The notes beneath the pieces were generated by a model, which was not told where the DNA came from, ran no database searches, and saw only the letters and a program-made list of their open reading frames with translations. Below, in pieces: positions 1-9,473 of a stretch of 64,000 nucleotides of DNA. Location of the stretch: assembly GCF_001713455.1 (NCBI RefSeq), contig NZ_CP016464.1, positions 2,776,001-2,840,000 of the forward strand, read 5' to 3'. How positions within the stretch are numbered: position 1 is the stretch's first letter; each line of letters begins with the position of its first letter. Source of the stretch: Bosea sp. RAC05. Lineage in GTDB: Bacteria > Pseudomonadota > Alphaproteobacteria > Rhizobiales > Beijerinckiaceae. The translations under genes were made by a program, and so were the position numbers.

Positions 1-1
1 C

Positions 2-388
2 GACGCGACCCGTCGCAACATCACCGGCGCGGTCAATGCGGTCATCGAGAAGGCCGGCCTGCGCATCGTCGCGCAGAAGCGCATCCACATGACCAAGGCC
101 CAGGCCGAGACCTTCTACGCGGTCCATTCGGCGCGGCCCTTCTTCGGCGAGCTCGTCGAGTTCATGACCTCCGGCCCCGTGGTCGTGCAGGTCCTCGAGG
201 GCGAGGACGCCATCGCCAAGTATCGTGAGGTGATGGGCGCCACCAACCCGGCCAACGCCGCCGAGGGCACCATCCGCAAGCTCTTCGCCGAATCGGTCGG
301 CGAGAACACCGCCCATGGCTCGGATGCGCCGGAAGCGGCCGCCGTCGAGATCGCCCAGTTCTTCTCCGGCAACGAGATCGTCGGCTGA
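2..388 (+). CDS. ndk: Nucleoside diphosphate kinase, 5'-truncated by window
   Basis: Transfers the gamma phosphate from NTPs to NDPs through a phosphohistidine. The frame is open from base 2 and gives 128 residues; the family is about 140, so only about a dozen N-terminal residues lie outside the window. The nucleotide-binding stretch after KPDATRRN is visible, and the catalytic histidine lies in [10 protein letters not shown] (His codon at 314-316). A strong rho-independent terminator follows within 30 bases, so this is the last gene of its transcript. Confidence 0.97.
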   Translation, partial: DATRRNITGAVNAVIEKAGLRIVAQKRIHMTKAQAETFYAVHSARPFFGELVEFMTSGPVVVQVLEGEDAIAKYREVMGATNPANAAEGTIRKLFAESVGENTAHGSDAPEAAAVEIAQFFSGNEIVG

Positions 389-415
389 TCCGACGACCAC
401 ATCGGCTTTCATGAG

Positions 416-452
416 AAAAGGGGGCGGGTCGTGATCGACCCGCCCCCTTTTT
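416..452 (+). terminator. Rho-independent terminator after ndk
   Basis: A perfect stem (AAAAGGGGGCGGGTCG pairing with CGACCCGCCCCCTTTT) with a 4-base TGAT loop runs into a T tract. Because the left flank is A-rich it may act in both directions, serving ndk and the convergent MipA-family gene. Confidence 0.9.
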
Positions 453-498
453 CGTGCCGCCGCGGCGCTGGCCGGGCCGCGATCATTGGCCCCGGCCG

Positions 499-1323
499 TC
501 AGAAGCCCAGGTCGAAGGCGTAGCTCGCGGACACGCCGACCGTGATCGAATCGCGCGAGCCGAAGGTCCGCACGATCGGCGACTTCGCGGCATCGCCGAC
601 CAGATGCTTGTACTCGACATAGGCCGTGGTCTGGAAACGCTCGGACCAGTTGTAGGTCGCCTGCGCGATCGCGCCGTAGGACAGGACGCCGCTGTTGAAG
701 CGCTGCAGCAGCCCGCCGGTGCCGGCGGTGCCGGGGATCGAGCCGAAATAGGTACGCACATAATCGGCGCTGGCGACGGTCATGCGCGGGCCGATGCCGA
801 GCTTCCAGGTGTCGTTGATGCGGGCGAAGGCGTCGAGCTTCACCTCCGCGATCAACCCGTCATGGGCGACGATGCCACGGCGCAGATCGACGCGCGCGCG
901 CAGCCAGGAGGCCGGGTAGAACTCGGCGAAGGCGCCGGCCTCGGCGCCGAACTTCACATTGGGCACGCCGATCAGCGCGGGGTTGACGCTGGACTTCCGC
1001 TCCCAGAGCAGGTTGCCGGAGAAGCCGACGCGCCAGGCGGTGCCGGAGAAGAAGCCGATCGAGATCGCGTCGTCCTCGGCCGACCACCAGGTGCTCTTCA
1101 GCCCGCGGCCAAGCGAGATGATCGGCTTGGGCCGGAAGACGTAGTCGTTGGAGCCGAGATAGTCGGGCTGACGATGCAGGCCGGCGCCGAGCGTCAGCGT
1201 CCAGTTCTGGGCCGATTGCGGCGAGGTCAGGGTGGTGTAGTCGGGGGACTGGGCCGCCGCCCGTTCGGGCGAGGACAGCAGGAGGCAGGCGACGAGGCCC
1301 GCCAGGAACGCAACGCTACGCAT
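499..1323 (-). CDS. MipA/OmpV family outer-membrane protein
   Basis: Predicted 274-residue outer-membrane beta-barrel. The N-terminus MRSVAFLAGLVACLLLSS is a signal peptide ending near AAAQS. The mature part alternates polar and hydrophobic residues and ends in ...SASYAFDLGF with a terminal aromatic, as barrels do. The LGAGLHRQPDYLGSNDYVF stretch near the mature N-terminus is typical of the MipA/OmpV family. The start at 1323 is chosen because a signal peptide begins there and a GGAG lies about 10 bases upstream; the frame stays open to 1491 without sense. The family was named after an MltA-interacting scaffold, but most members, probably including this one, have no defined role. Confidence 0.85.
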   Translation of the reverse strand: MRSVAFLAGLVACLLLSSPERAAAQSPDYTTLTSPQSAQNWTLTLGAGLHRQPDYLGSNDYVFRPKPIISLGRGLKSTWWSAEDDAISIGFFSGTAWRVGFSGNLLWERKSSVNPALIGVPNVKFGAEAGAFAEFYPASWLRARVDLRRGIVAHDGLIAEVKLDAFARINDTWKLGIGPRMTVASADYVRTYFGSIPGTAGTGGLLQRFNSGVLSYGAIAQATYNWSERFQTTAYVEYKHLVGDAAKSPIVRTFGSRDSITVGVSASYAFDLGF

Positions 1324-1507
1324 GGCACTCAACTCCGGCGCGACGGCGCCACTCATGACCAGAGAGCCGCAGAATGAAGCATTAGGATTAACCCCGGGTT
1401 GACGATGCGCCGCGTGCGGCGGGCTGCGGCAACCATGCCTGCCTGGCGCCGCGGGTGCCACCGCCGAGGCCGGTTTCCTTTTTTTCGCCATGCGTTACGA
1501 AGGGGCT

Positions 1508-3595
1508 ATGACCGAATTGCCACGCATCGCGCATCACCCCTCGACCTGCCCGCATGACTGCCCCTCGGCCTGTTCGCTGGAGGTGGAGGTCATCGACGGG
1601 CGCAGCATCGGCCGGGTCCGCGGCAGCAAGCGGCAGAGCTACACCGATGGCGTGATCTGCGCGAAGGTCGCCCGCTATGCCGAGCGGATCCACCATCCCG
1701 ACCGGCTGCTGCATCCCCTGCGCCGCACCGGCCCCAAGGGCTCCGGGCAGTTCGCGCGCATCTCCTGGGACGCGGCGCTGGACGAGATCGCGCAGCGCTT
1801 CCTCGCCATCGAAGCGGAGCACGGGGCGGACGCCGTCTGGCCCTACTACTATGCCGGCACCATGGGCCTGGTGATGCGCGATGGCATCAACCGCCTGCGC
1901 CATGCCAAGCGCTATTCCGGCCAGTATTCGACGATCTGCACCACCACGGCCTGGACCGGCTTCATCGCCGGCACGGGCCGCCTCGCCGGGCCGGACCCGC
2001 GCGAGATGGCGCAGTCCGACTGCGTCGTGATCTGGGGCACCAATGCGGTGCACACCCAGGTCAACGTCATGCATCACGCCATCAAGGCGCGGAAGACTCG
2101 TGGCGCCAAGATCGTCGCCATCGACATCTACCACAATGCGACGCTCGCCCAGGCCGATCTGGCGCTGGTGCTGCGGCCGGGCACCGACGCGGCGCTCGCC
2201 TGCGCGGTGATGCACATCCTCTTCCGCGACGGCCATGCCGACCGCGCCTATCTCGCTGCGCATACCGATGCCCCCGAGGAACTCGAGGCGCATCTGCAGA
2301 GCCGCACGCCTGAATGGGCGGCGGCGATCACCGGGCTCGAGGTAGCGCAGATCGAGGAATTCGCCGCGCTCGTCGGCACCCGCAAGAAGAGCTTCTTCCG
2401 CCTCGGCTACGGCTTCGCCCGCCAGCGCAACGGCGCCGTCTCGATGCACGCCGCGCTCTGCGTGCCGACCGTGACCGGAGCCTGGCAATACGAGGGCGGC
2501 GGCGCCTTCCACAGCAACAGCGGCATCTACAACTGGCGCAAGAGCCTGATCGAGGGGCTCGACGTCCGCGACCGCAGCGTGCGCGAACTCGACCAGTCGC
2601 AGATCGGCCGCATCCTCACCGGCGACGCCGAGGCCCTGCGGCAGGGCGGGCCGGTCAGGGCACTCCTCATCCAGAACACCAATCCGGTTTCGGTCGCGCC
2701 CGAGCAGGAGCTGGTCAAGCGGGGCTTCGCCCGCGAGGACCTCTTCACCGTCGTCCATGAGCAGTTCATGACCGAGACGGCGCAGATGGCCGACATCGTG
2801 CTGCCGGCGACGCAGTTCCTCGAGCATGACGACATCTACCAGGGGGGCGGCCACCAGCACATCATGTGGGGCGGCAAGCTCGTCGAGCCGGCGGGCGAAT
2901 GCCGCTCGAACCATGACGTGATCTGCGCCCTGGCCAGGCGCCTGGGCGCGCAGCATCGCGGCTTCGACATGACCCCGCGGGAGATCGTCGACTGGACGAT
3001 GCGCGAGAGCGGCCGCGGCACGCTCGACGAGCTGATCGCGAACGAATTCCTCGATGTGCAGCCGGAGTTTCGCACGGCGCATTATCTCGACGGCTTCGGC
3101 TATCGCGACCGCAAGTTCCGCTTCAAGCCGGACTGGCCGAAGGTCCCCAACGCCAATGCCGGCCCGGTCGGCCCCTGGTGGGAGATGCCGGTGCTGCCCG
3201 ACCAGTGGGACGTGCTCGACAATGTCGATGCCGACCACCCCTTCCGCCTCGCGACGAGCCCGGCCCGCAGCTTCCTGAACTCGACCTTCACGGAGACCCC
3301 GAGCTCCGTGAAGAAGGAGGTCGGCCCGACGCTCATGCTGCACCCCGACGATGCGGCCCGCCTGGGCATCGCCGCCGGCGACGAGGTCATCGTCGGCAAC
3401 AGCCGCGGCAGCGTCCATCTCGCGGCCGTTGTGTTCGAGGGTGTGGTGCGCGGCGTCGTGATCGCCGAATCGATCTGGCCCAATGCCGCCCACAAGCACG
3501 GGCGCGGCATCAACACGATCACCGGCGCGGACGGCCCGGCCCCCTTCGGCGGCGCGGCCTTCCACGACAACAAGGTCTGGATCAAAAAGGCGTGA
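1508..3595 (+). CDS. Molybdopterin-dependent oxidoreductase (BisC/COG0243 type)
   Basis: A 695-residue member of the DMSO-reductase superfamily. The N-terminal 4Fe-4S ligands are present as C14-x3-C18-x3-C22 and C51 (CPHDCPSAC, then GVICAK). MGD-binding stretches (IWGTNAVHTQVNVMHHA; LIQNTNPVSVAPEQ; VLPATQFLEHDDIYQ) and the C-terminal molydopterin dinucleotide-binding domain (LMLHPDDAARLGIAAGDEV) follow in the usual order. There is no Tat signal, so it is probably cytoplasmic. No electron-transfer or maturation partner lies beside it and the substrate cannot be told. The ATG at 1508 sits behind AAGGGG; an in-frame ATG at 1490 is an alternative. Confidence 0.9.
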   Translation: MTELPRIAHHPSTCPHDCPSACSLEVEVIDGRSIGRVRGSKRQSYTDGVICAKVARYAERIHHPDRLLHPLRRTGPKGSGQFARISWDAALDEIAQRFLAIEAEHGADAVWPYYYAGTMGLVMRDGINRLRHAKRYSGQYSTICTTTAWTGFIAGTGRLAGPDPREMAQSDCVVIWGTNAVHTQVNVMHHAIKARKTRGAKIVAIDIYHNATLAQADLALVLRPGTDAALACAVMHILFRDGHADRAYLAAHTDAPEELEAHLQSRTPEWAAAITGLEVAQIEEFAALVGTRKKSFFRLGYGFARQRNGAVSMHAALCVPTVTGAWQYEGGGAFHSNSGIYNWRKSLIEGLDVRDRSVRELDQSQIGRILTGDAEALRQGGPVRALLIQNTNPVSVAPEQELVKRGFAREDLFTVVHEQFMTETAQMADIVLPATQFLEHDDIYQGGGHQHIMWGGKLVEPAGECRSNHDVICALARRLGAQHRGFDMTPREIVDWTMRESGRGTLDELIANEFLDVQPEFRTAHYLDGFGYRDRKFRFKPDWPKVPNANAGPVGPWWEMPVLPDQWDVLDNVDADHPFRLATSPARSFLNSTFTETPSSVKKEVGPTLMLHPDDAARLGIAAGDEVIVGNSRGSVHLAAVVFEGVVRGVVIAESIWPNAAHKHGRGINTITGADGPAPFGGAAFHDNKVWIKKA

Positions 3596-3695
3596 CCACC
3601 CACCCTTGATTTTTCGGCGGTGCTATGGACCATCCCTCGCGCAGGCAGGCCGTTCCCGGGACTGATGCGCCTGCTTTCGAAGGACGAACGAAGTC

Positions 3696-4058
3696 ATGAT
3701 GATGCGGCGGATGGGTGCGGTCTTCCTGGCCGGTGGGATCTCTGTGCTGGCGACCCTGGGCGCGCAGGCCGCGAGCGGCGGCAGCGCCCTGCCGCCGCCG
3801 GACCCGACGGCCAAGAACCTGACCCCCTACATGATCCAGCTGCGCGCCTTCGATGCCTGCCTGGTGACGCAGTCGCGCCTGATGGGCACGACGCGCGAGG
3901 CGGTCCATACGCCGTGCAGCTGCTACGCCAAGGGCACCATCAAGGCCATGACCAAGGACGAGATTCAGGCCTTCCGCGACACCGGCTACTTCAACGATTC
4001 GGCCCGCGAGAAGGGCCTGGGCTTCATCGATCGCTGCAAGCTCAAGCGGCCGATCTGA
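3696..4058 (+). CDS. Small exported protein of unknown function
   Basis: 120 residues with a signal peptide (MMMRRMGAVFLAGGISVLATLGAQA, cleavage near AQA-AS). The mature part has four cysteines (FDACLV, TPCSC, DRCKL) that could form two disulfides, consistent with a periplasmic protein. I do not recognise the family. Its last 17 bases overlap the 3' end of the convergent GST gene. Confidence 0.75.
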   Translation: MMMRRMGAVFLAGGISVLATLGAQAASGGSALPPPDPTAKNLTPYMIQLRAFDACLVTQSRLMGTTREAVHTPCSCYAKGTIKAMTKDEIQAFRDTGYFNDSAREKGLGFIDRCKLKRPI

Positions 4059-4764
4059 CCGGCTGCGCCGCCGCGAAGAAGCGCCCACGCATCCGGCCCG
4101 CATAGGCCGTGAGCGTCGGCCGCTGCTCGAGCAGCGCGCGGAACGGCGAATCGAACAGCGGCGCCAGCGCCGCGATCAGGAAGGCACCGGGCGCGGCATC
4201 GCCGCCGACCGGCGCGTCTCCACCGAAAAAGGGGCGCTCGCCCAGGATCGCCACCATGGCGTCGAGCGCCCGGGCCGAGAGCTGCAGCCGCTCGGCCGGG
4301 CTGTGGCGGCCGATGCCATGGCCGTCGACGTTGCGCCGCACCTTGCGGCGCACCAGCGCGCAGACGAGCGGCCGCAGCGGCGCCGGCACCGGCTTGAAGA
4401 ACTGCGCCGGGCCGCGGGCGAAATTGCCGTCGTCGAGCCAGCGCTCGGCCACCATGATCCAGTAGATCTGGTCTTCCAGCATCTTCTCAAGCGCCCACTG
4501 GACGCCGCGCCGCTCCGCATCCAGCCCGGCGTCGAAATCAAGGCCGTGACGCGCCTCGAGATGGAAACGGATGAAGCTCGAATCGCAGATCGTGATGCCG
4601 TCCTCGACGATCAGCGGCAGCTTGCCCTTCGGCGCCCTGCGCAGATCGCCGACCCGCACCTGATAGGGCAGGCCCGAGAGCTTCAGCAGGATCTCCGCCT
4701 TGATGCAGAACGGGCTCGGATCGGGCAGGCCGAAGGCCGGTCCGAAATGGTGCAGCGTGATCAT
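4042..4764 (-). CDS. Glutathione S-transferase-like protein (FAXC/metaxin-type)
   Basis: 240 residues. The N-terminal thioredoxin-like domain contains PSPFCIKAEILLKLSGLPY and the cis-proline region KGKLPLIVEDG, followed by an all-helical C-terminal domain, as in the failed-axon-connections/metaxin branch of GSTs. The substrate is unknown. It is divergent from a WYL-type regulator, and the 116-base gap carries a dyad that could be that regulator's operator, so the GST is a plausible target. Confidence 0.85.
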   Translation of the reverse strand: MITLHHFGPAFGLPDPSPFCIKAEILLKLSGLPYQVRVGDLRRAPKGKLPLIVEDGITICDSSFIRFHLEARHGLDFDAGLDAERRGVQWALEKMLEDQIYWIMVAERWLDDGNFARGPAQFFKPVPAPLRPLVCALVRRKVRRNVDGHGIGRHSPAERLQLSARALDAMVAILGERPFFGGDAPVGGDAAPGAFLIAALAPLFDSPFRALLEQRPTLTAYAGRMRGRFFAAAQPVRSAA

Positions 4765-4803
4765 GCTCTTCCTCCCATGGCGCAGGACGACGTGATGACG
4801 CTA

Positions 4804-4831
4804 CTGACATAGTCCTGACAGGATTTGTCAG
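4804..4831. promoter_or_regulatory. CTGACA dyad between GST and WYL regulator genes
   Basis: CTGACA at 4815-4820 and TGTCAG at 4826-4831 form a perfect 6-bp dyad with a 5-base spacer. A further direct copy of CTGACA lies exactly one helical turn upstream (4804-4809). The position between divergent genes suggests autoregulation by the adjacent DNA-binding protein; this is inference. Confidence 0.5.
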
Positions 4832-4880
4832 CACCATCGGGCATTCTCCGATCGTCGAAGGCCAAGCGGGAACGACCGAC

Positions 4881-5669
4881 ATGCAGCGCGCCGAACGATT
4901 GCTCGACATGATCCAGAGCCTGCGCCGCCGCCGCCGCCCGGTGACAGCCGAGACGCTGGCTGCCGAGCTCGACGTCTCCGTGCGCACGGTCTACCGCGAC
5001 ATCGCCGCGCTGGTGCGCCAGGGCGTGCCGGTGCGCGGCGAGGCCGGCATCGGCTATGTGCTGGATGCCGGCTTTGACCTGCCGCCGCTGATGCTCTCCC
5101 CGGACGAGATCGAGGCCGTGCTGGTCGGGATGCGCTGGCTCGGCGAGCGCGCCGACCCGGTCCTCGCCCGCGCGGCGGAGGACGTCGTCAGCAAGGTCGC
5201 CGCCGTTTTGCCACCGCATCTGCGGCCGATCCTGCTCGACGGGGCGCTCTTCGCGCCGCGCTATGGCCGTGATGCGCCGACCGACCAGGTCGACACCGCC
5301 GCCGTGCGGGCCGCCATCCGCCTCGGCCGCAAGCTCGAGGTCCGCTACCGCGACGAGAGCGGGCAGGACACGCAGCGCATGATCTGGCCGATCGGCATGA
5401 CCTTCTACGACCGCGTCCGCATCGTCATCGCCTGGTGCGAGCTGCGCCAGGACTTCCGCCATTTCCGCACCGACCGCATCACCGATCTCGTGGCGCGCGA
5501 GGAACGCTATCCCGCCCGCCGGGCCGATCTCTTCCGGCGCTGGCAGAAGGAGGAGGAAGCGCGCTGCAAGGAGGAGGCGGATCGGCGCGAGCAGGCTCAG
5601 CGCCTGACGAGCACGCCGTCGACCAGCGCGACATTGCCGGAGGCGACTGCGGCGAGCGCCTGCGGATAG
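4881..5669 (+). CDS. YafY/PafC-type transcriptional regulator (HTH_11 + WYL)
   Basis: 262 residues. An N-terminal DeoR-like HTH (MQRAERLLDMIQSLRRRRRP, then TAETLAAELDVSVRTVYRDI) is followed by a WYL domain around residues 140-205 (LEVRYRDESG; WPIGMTFYDRVRIVIAWC; FRHFRTDRITDL). WYL domains sense ligands or nucleic acid. It probably controls the divergent GST gene through the CTGACA dyad. The C-terminal tail is low-complexity and its last 73 bases overlap the 3' end of convergent purN, so the true stop may have drifted. Confidence 0.9.
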   Translation: MQRAERLLDMIQSLRRRRRPVTAETLAAELDVSVRTVYRDIAALVRQGVPVRGEAGIGYVLDAGFDLPPLMLSPDEIEAVLVGMRWLGERADPVLARAAEDVVSKVAAVLPPHLRPILLDGALFAPRYGRDAPTDQVDTAAVRAAIRLGRKLEVRYRDESGQDTQRMIWPIGMTFYDRVRIVIAWCELRQDFRHFRTDRITDLVAREERYPARRADLFRRWQKEEEARCKEEADRREQAQRLTSTPSTSATLPEATAASACG

Positions 5670-6216
5670 AGCCCATGCTCCTGCGCGAGGACGCGGGCCG
5701 CCAGGCTGTCCTCGTCGTCGCCCGGCAGCACCGGCACCCTGGCCTGCGCGATCACCGGACCGGCATCGAGTTCGGGCACGACGAAATGCACGCTGCAACC
5801 ATGCTCGCTGGCGCCGGCCTCGAGCGCCTGGCGATGGGTGTGCGTGCCCTTGAACAGCGGCAGCAGCGAAGGGTGGATGTTGATCATCCGGCCCGCCCAG
5901 CGCTGCACGAACCAGGGCGTCATGATCCGCATGAAGCCGGCCAGGACGACGAGGTCGATCTGGTGGACGCGCAGCACCTCGTCCATCGCCCGCTCGAACG
6001 CCTCGCGATCCCGCGCGAAGGCGCGGTGGTCGACGGTGGCGGTGGCGATGCCGAAGCCGCTCGCCCGCTCCAGCCCCGGCGCGCCGGGCACGTTCGAGAG
6101 CACGAGCGCGATCTGCGCGGGATAGCCCGGCGCGCGCGCAGCCTCCACCAGCGAGACCATGTTGGAGCCACGCCCCGAGATCAGGATCCCGACGCGCGGG
6201 CGGATCGTCGCCTTGC

Positions 6217-6220
<4 letters not shown>
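5597..6220 (-). CDS. purN: Phosphoribosylglycinamide formyltransferase
   Basis: 207-residue GAR transformylase, third step of de novo purine synthesis, using 10-formyl-THF. The phosphate-binding loop ISGRGSNM and the catalytic Asn-His pair in [18 protein letters not shown] are present, with the catalytic Asp in [12 protein letters not shown]. Its ATG overlaps the stop of purM by 4 bases (ATGA), so the two are translationally coupled. Confidence 0.97.
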
Positions 6221-7290
<1,070 letters not shown>

Positions 7291-7376
7291 GGGGGTATCG
7301 CCTCGCTTCCGTTCGCGGGAGCGATAGGCAAGCGGGCGGCACCTTGCAAGCCGTCGGGGTGCTCCGCCGTCGGAAA

Positions 7377-7393
7377 CCCGCGGAAAACGCGGG
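7377..7393 (-). terminator. Possible weak terminator after the M23 gene
   Basis: CCCGCG and CGCGGG are separated by a 5-base loop, and read on the minus strand the stem runs into TTTCC. It is short with a poor T tract. It may only attenuate readthrough from the M23 gene into purM. Confidence 0.3.
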
Positions 7394-7404
7394 GCGTGCC
7401 GCGG

Positions 7405-8712
7405 TCAGCGCAGGCCGGCGAGCCGGCCGCCTGCCCGCAGGAACCGCGTCGGGTCGACCGGCTCGTCGTCGATACGGGTCTCGTAGTGGAGATGCGGGCC
7501 GGTCGAGCGGCCGGTGCTGCCGACCCGGCCGATCACGGTGCCGGTCGTCACGCTCTGCCCGACCGAGGCGAGGATCGCCGACATATGCGCGTAGCGCGTG
7601 GTGATGCCGTTGGCGTGCTCGATCTCGACCATGTTGCCATAGCCGCCGGAATACTCTGCGGCGATGACCTTGCCGGGCGCCGTGGCGCGGATGGGTGAGC
7701 CGGTCTCGGCCCGGAAGTCGACGCCGGTGTGCATCGCCGGAGCCCGGGTGAAGGGATCAACCCGGTAGCCGAAATTCGAGGAGAAATCGGCCTCGCCGGC
7801 CATCGGCTTGGCGAGAGGCAGCTGCTCGGCGAGGCTGCGCAGCCGCATGACGGAGGCGATGCGAGGCTGCAGCGCGCTCAGCGTCGCCTCGAACGGCCCG
7901 GCCGCGGGATCGATCTTCAGCGGCACGAACGGGCCGCCGACGCCCTTGGCGACGCTGCTCTGCGCTGCGAGCCGGTCGGTGTCGAGGCCTGTCTCCGAGA
8001 GGGCGCCGCGCAGGCGCTTCTGAGATTCCTGCAGCGTCGCGTCCATGTCGCGCAGTGCCGCGAGCTGCGCCCCGGCTGTGTTGGCCAGCGCCCGGTCGAG
8101 CCGGGTGAGGGCGGTTTCGACCCGCTGGGCCGGCGGCTGCGGCTCGGCCTTGCCGGACCGCCAGGGATCCTGCGTGTCGCCCGCGCCCCGCAGGCCCGGA
8201 GCATCGGGGGCCGGCGTCGGCTTCGTCGGCATGATCGGCGCGAAGCTGGTGACGCCCGAGGCGCGGATCGGCTCCTCGGGCTTGATCAGGCGCGGCCGCA
8301 GCGGCGCGGCCTTGGATGCCGGCACGATCCCGCCGGCCTGCAGCGTATCGGCCAGCGCCGTGACGAGGGACTGGCGGGATTCGAGCTCGGCCTGCCGTGT
8401 GGCGAGTTCATCGACCCGCGCCTCGACCCCGTCCTGGTCGAGCAGGGCCCGGCTGGCGAGCCGGTCGACATCGGCCCGCAGCGCGGCGATCCTGTCCTCA
8501 TAAGCGTATTGCCGCGTCGTCTCGCGGGCGATCAGCCGGGCCGCCAGATCGTCCTTGCTGAGCACGTACCAGCCCGAGAGCCCGCAGCCCGCCGTGGTCA
8601 GTCCGAGCCAGGCGAGGCCCAGAAGAACGGTCGAGCGTCGGATCGTATAGGTCTTGTGGGTCACGAGCCCCGAGACGGGAAGAGCAGGGCCTGACGAAGC
8701 GGAATGTGACAT
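7405..8712 (-). CDS. M23 family metallopeptidase, membrane-anchored
   Basis: 435 residues. A single N-terminal membrane segment (STVLLGLAWLGLTTAGCGLSG, about 28-50) is followed by a coiled-coil region (60-115), a proline-rich linker and a C-terminal peptidase_M23 (LytM) domain. Zinc ligands and catalytic residues are present in HTGVDFRAE and HLHYETR, so it should be an active peptidoglycan DD-endopeptidase. The coiled coil plus LytM layout resembles divisome-linked hydrolases, but the neighbours give no specific partner. Confidence 0.9.
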   Translation of the reverse strand: MSHSASSGPALPVSGLVTHKTYTIRRSTVLLGLAWLGLTTAGCGLSGWYVLSKDDLAARLIARETTRQYAYEDRIAALRADVDRLASRALLDQDGVEARVDELATRQAELESRQSLVTALADTLQAGGIVPASKAAPLRPRLIKPEEPIRASGVTSFAPIMPTKPTPAPDAPGLRGAGDTQDPWRSGKAEPQPPAQRVETALTRLDRALANTAGAQLAALRDMDATLQESQKRLRGALSETGLDTDRLAAQSSVAKGVGGPFVPLKIDPAAGPFEATLSALQPRIASVMRLRSLAEQLPLAKPMAGEADFSSNFGYRVDPFTRAPAMHTGVDFRAETGSPIRATAPGKVIAAEYSGGYGNMVEIEHANGITTRYAHMSAILASVGQSVTTGTVIGRVGSTGRSTGPHLHYETRIDDEPVDPTRFLRAGGRLAGLR

Positions 8713-8798
8713 GTTACGCGGGACCGGAAAGTGACGCTGCCGATACCGCCATCAGACCCCGTTAAGGTTAATCTTTCGCAAATCGAGGCCTGGACGTC

Positions 8799-9263
8799 TC
8801 ACAATCCCTGCGCGGCGGCGAGAACCTCCTCGGCATGGCCCGCCACCTTCACCTTGCGCCAGATCCGCGCGATCTTGCCGTCGGCATCGATCAGGAAGGT
8901 CGTGCGCTCGACGCCCATATAGGTGCGGCCATACATGCTCTTCTCGACCCAGATGCCGTAGTCCTGCAGGGCCTGCTGGGCCTCGTCGGCGGCGAGCGCG
9001 AAGTCGAGCTTGTGCTTGGCCTTGAACTTGTCGTGGCTCTTCACCGGATCGGGCGAAATGCCGAGGATCACGGTGCCGGCGCCCGCGAAAGCAGCCCGCA
9101 AGCCGTTGAAGGCGATCGCCTCCTGGGTGCAGCCCGGCGTGTCGTCCTTGGGGTAGGCATAGAGCACGAGCTTCTGCCCCTTGAAGTCGGCCAGCGACAC
9201 CATGCCGCCCCCGTCCCGCATGAGCGTGAACGCCGGGGCCACGTCACCTTCGTTGAGAGCCAT
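8799..9263 (-). CDS. bcp: Thioredoxin-dependent peroxiredoxin, Bcp/PrxQ type
   Basis: 154 residues. The peroxidatic cysteine is C45 in YPKDDTPGCTQEAIAF. The second cysteine found five residues later in E. coli Bcp is absent (QEAIAF), so this is a 1-Cys or differently resolving PrxQ. The start at 9263 has a strong AAGGAAGG about 9 bases upstream. The frame stays open far upstream, across the antisense of the AsmA gene, but that stretch is a shadow. Confidence 0.95.
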   Translation of the reverse strand: MALNEGDVAPAFTLMRDGGGMVSLADFKGQKLVLYAYPKDDTPGCTQEAIAFNGLRAAFAGAGTVILGISPDPVKSHDKFKAKHKLDFALAADEAQQALQDYGIWVEKSMYGRTYMGVERTTFLIDADGKIARIWRKVKVAGHAEEVLAAAQGL

Positions 9264-9473
9264 CGAAACGCCTTCCTTTCGTCGCCTTCGCGCTGCATGG
9301 CGCAAGCCATGCCCGCCCGTCATGATAGGATGAGGCAGGACGCGGGGAAATGGTGCGTCTTGCCGAATCGCTCGGCCCGGCGGCATCGACGGACAGGGTC
9401 GCATCAGCCGGCCTGACGCGCCTACGACAGGGAACCCGCGGCGGATCATCCGCCCGAGAGGATCGAACAGACC

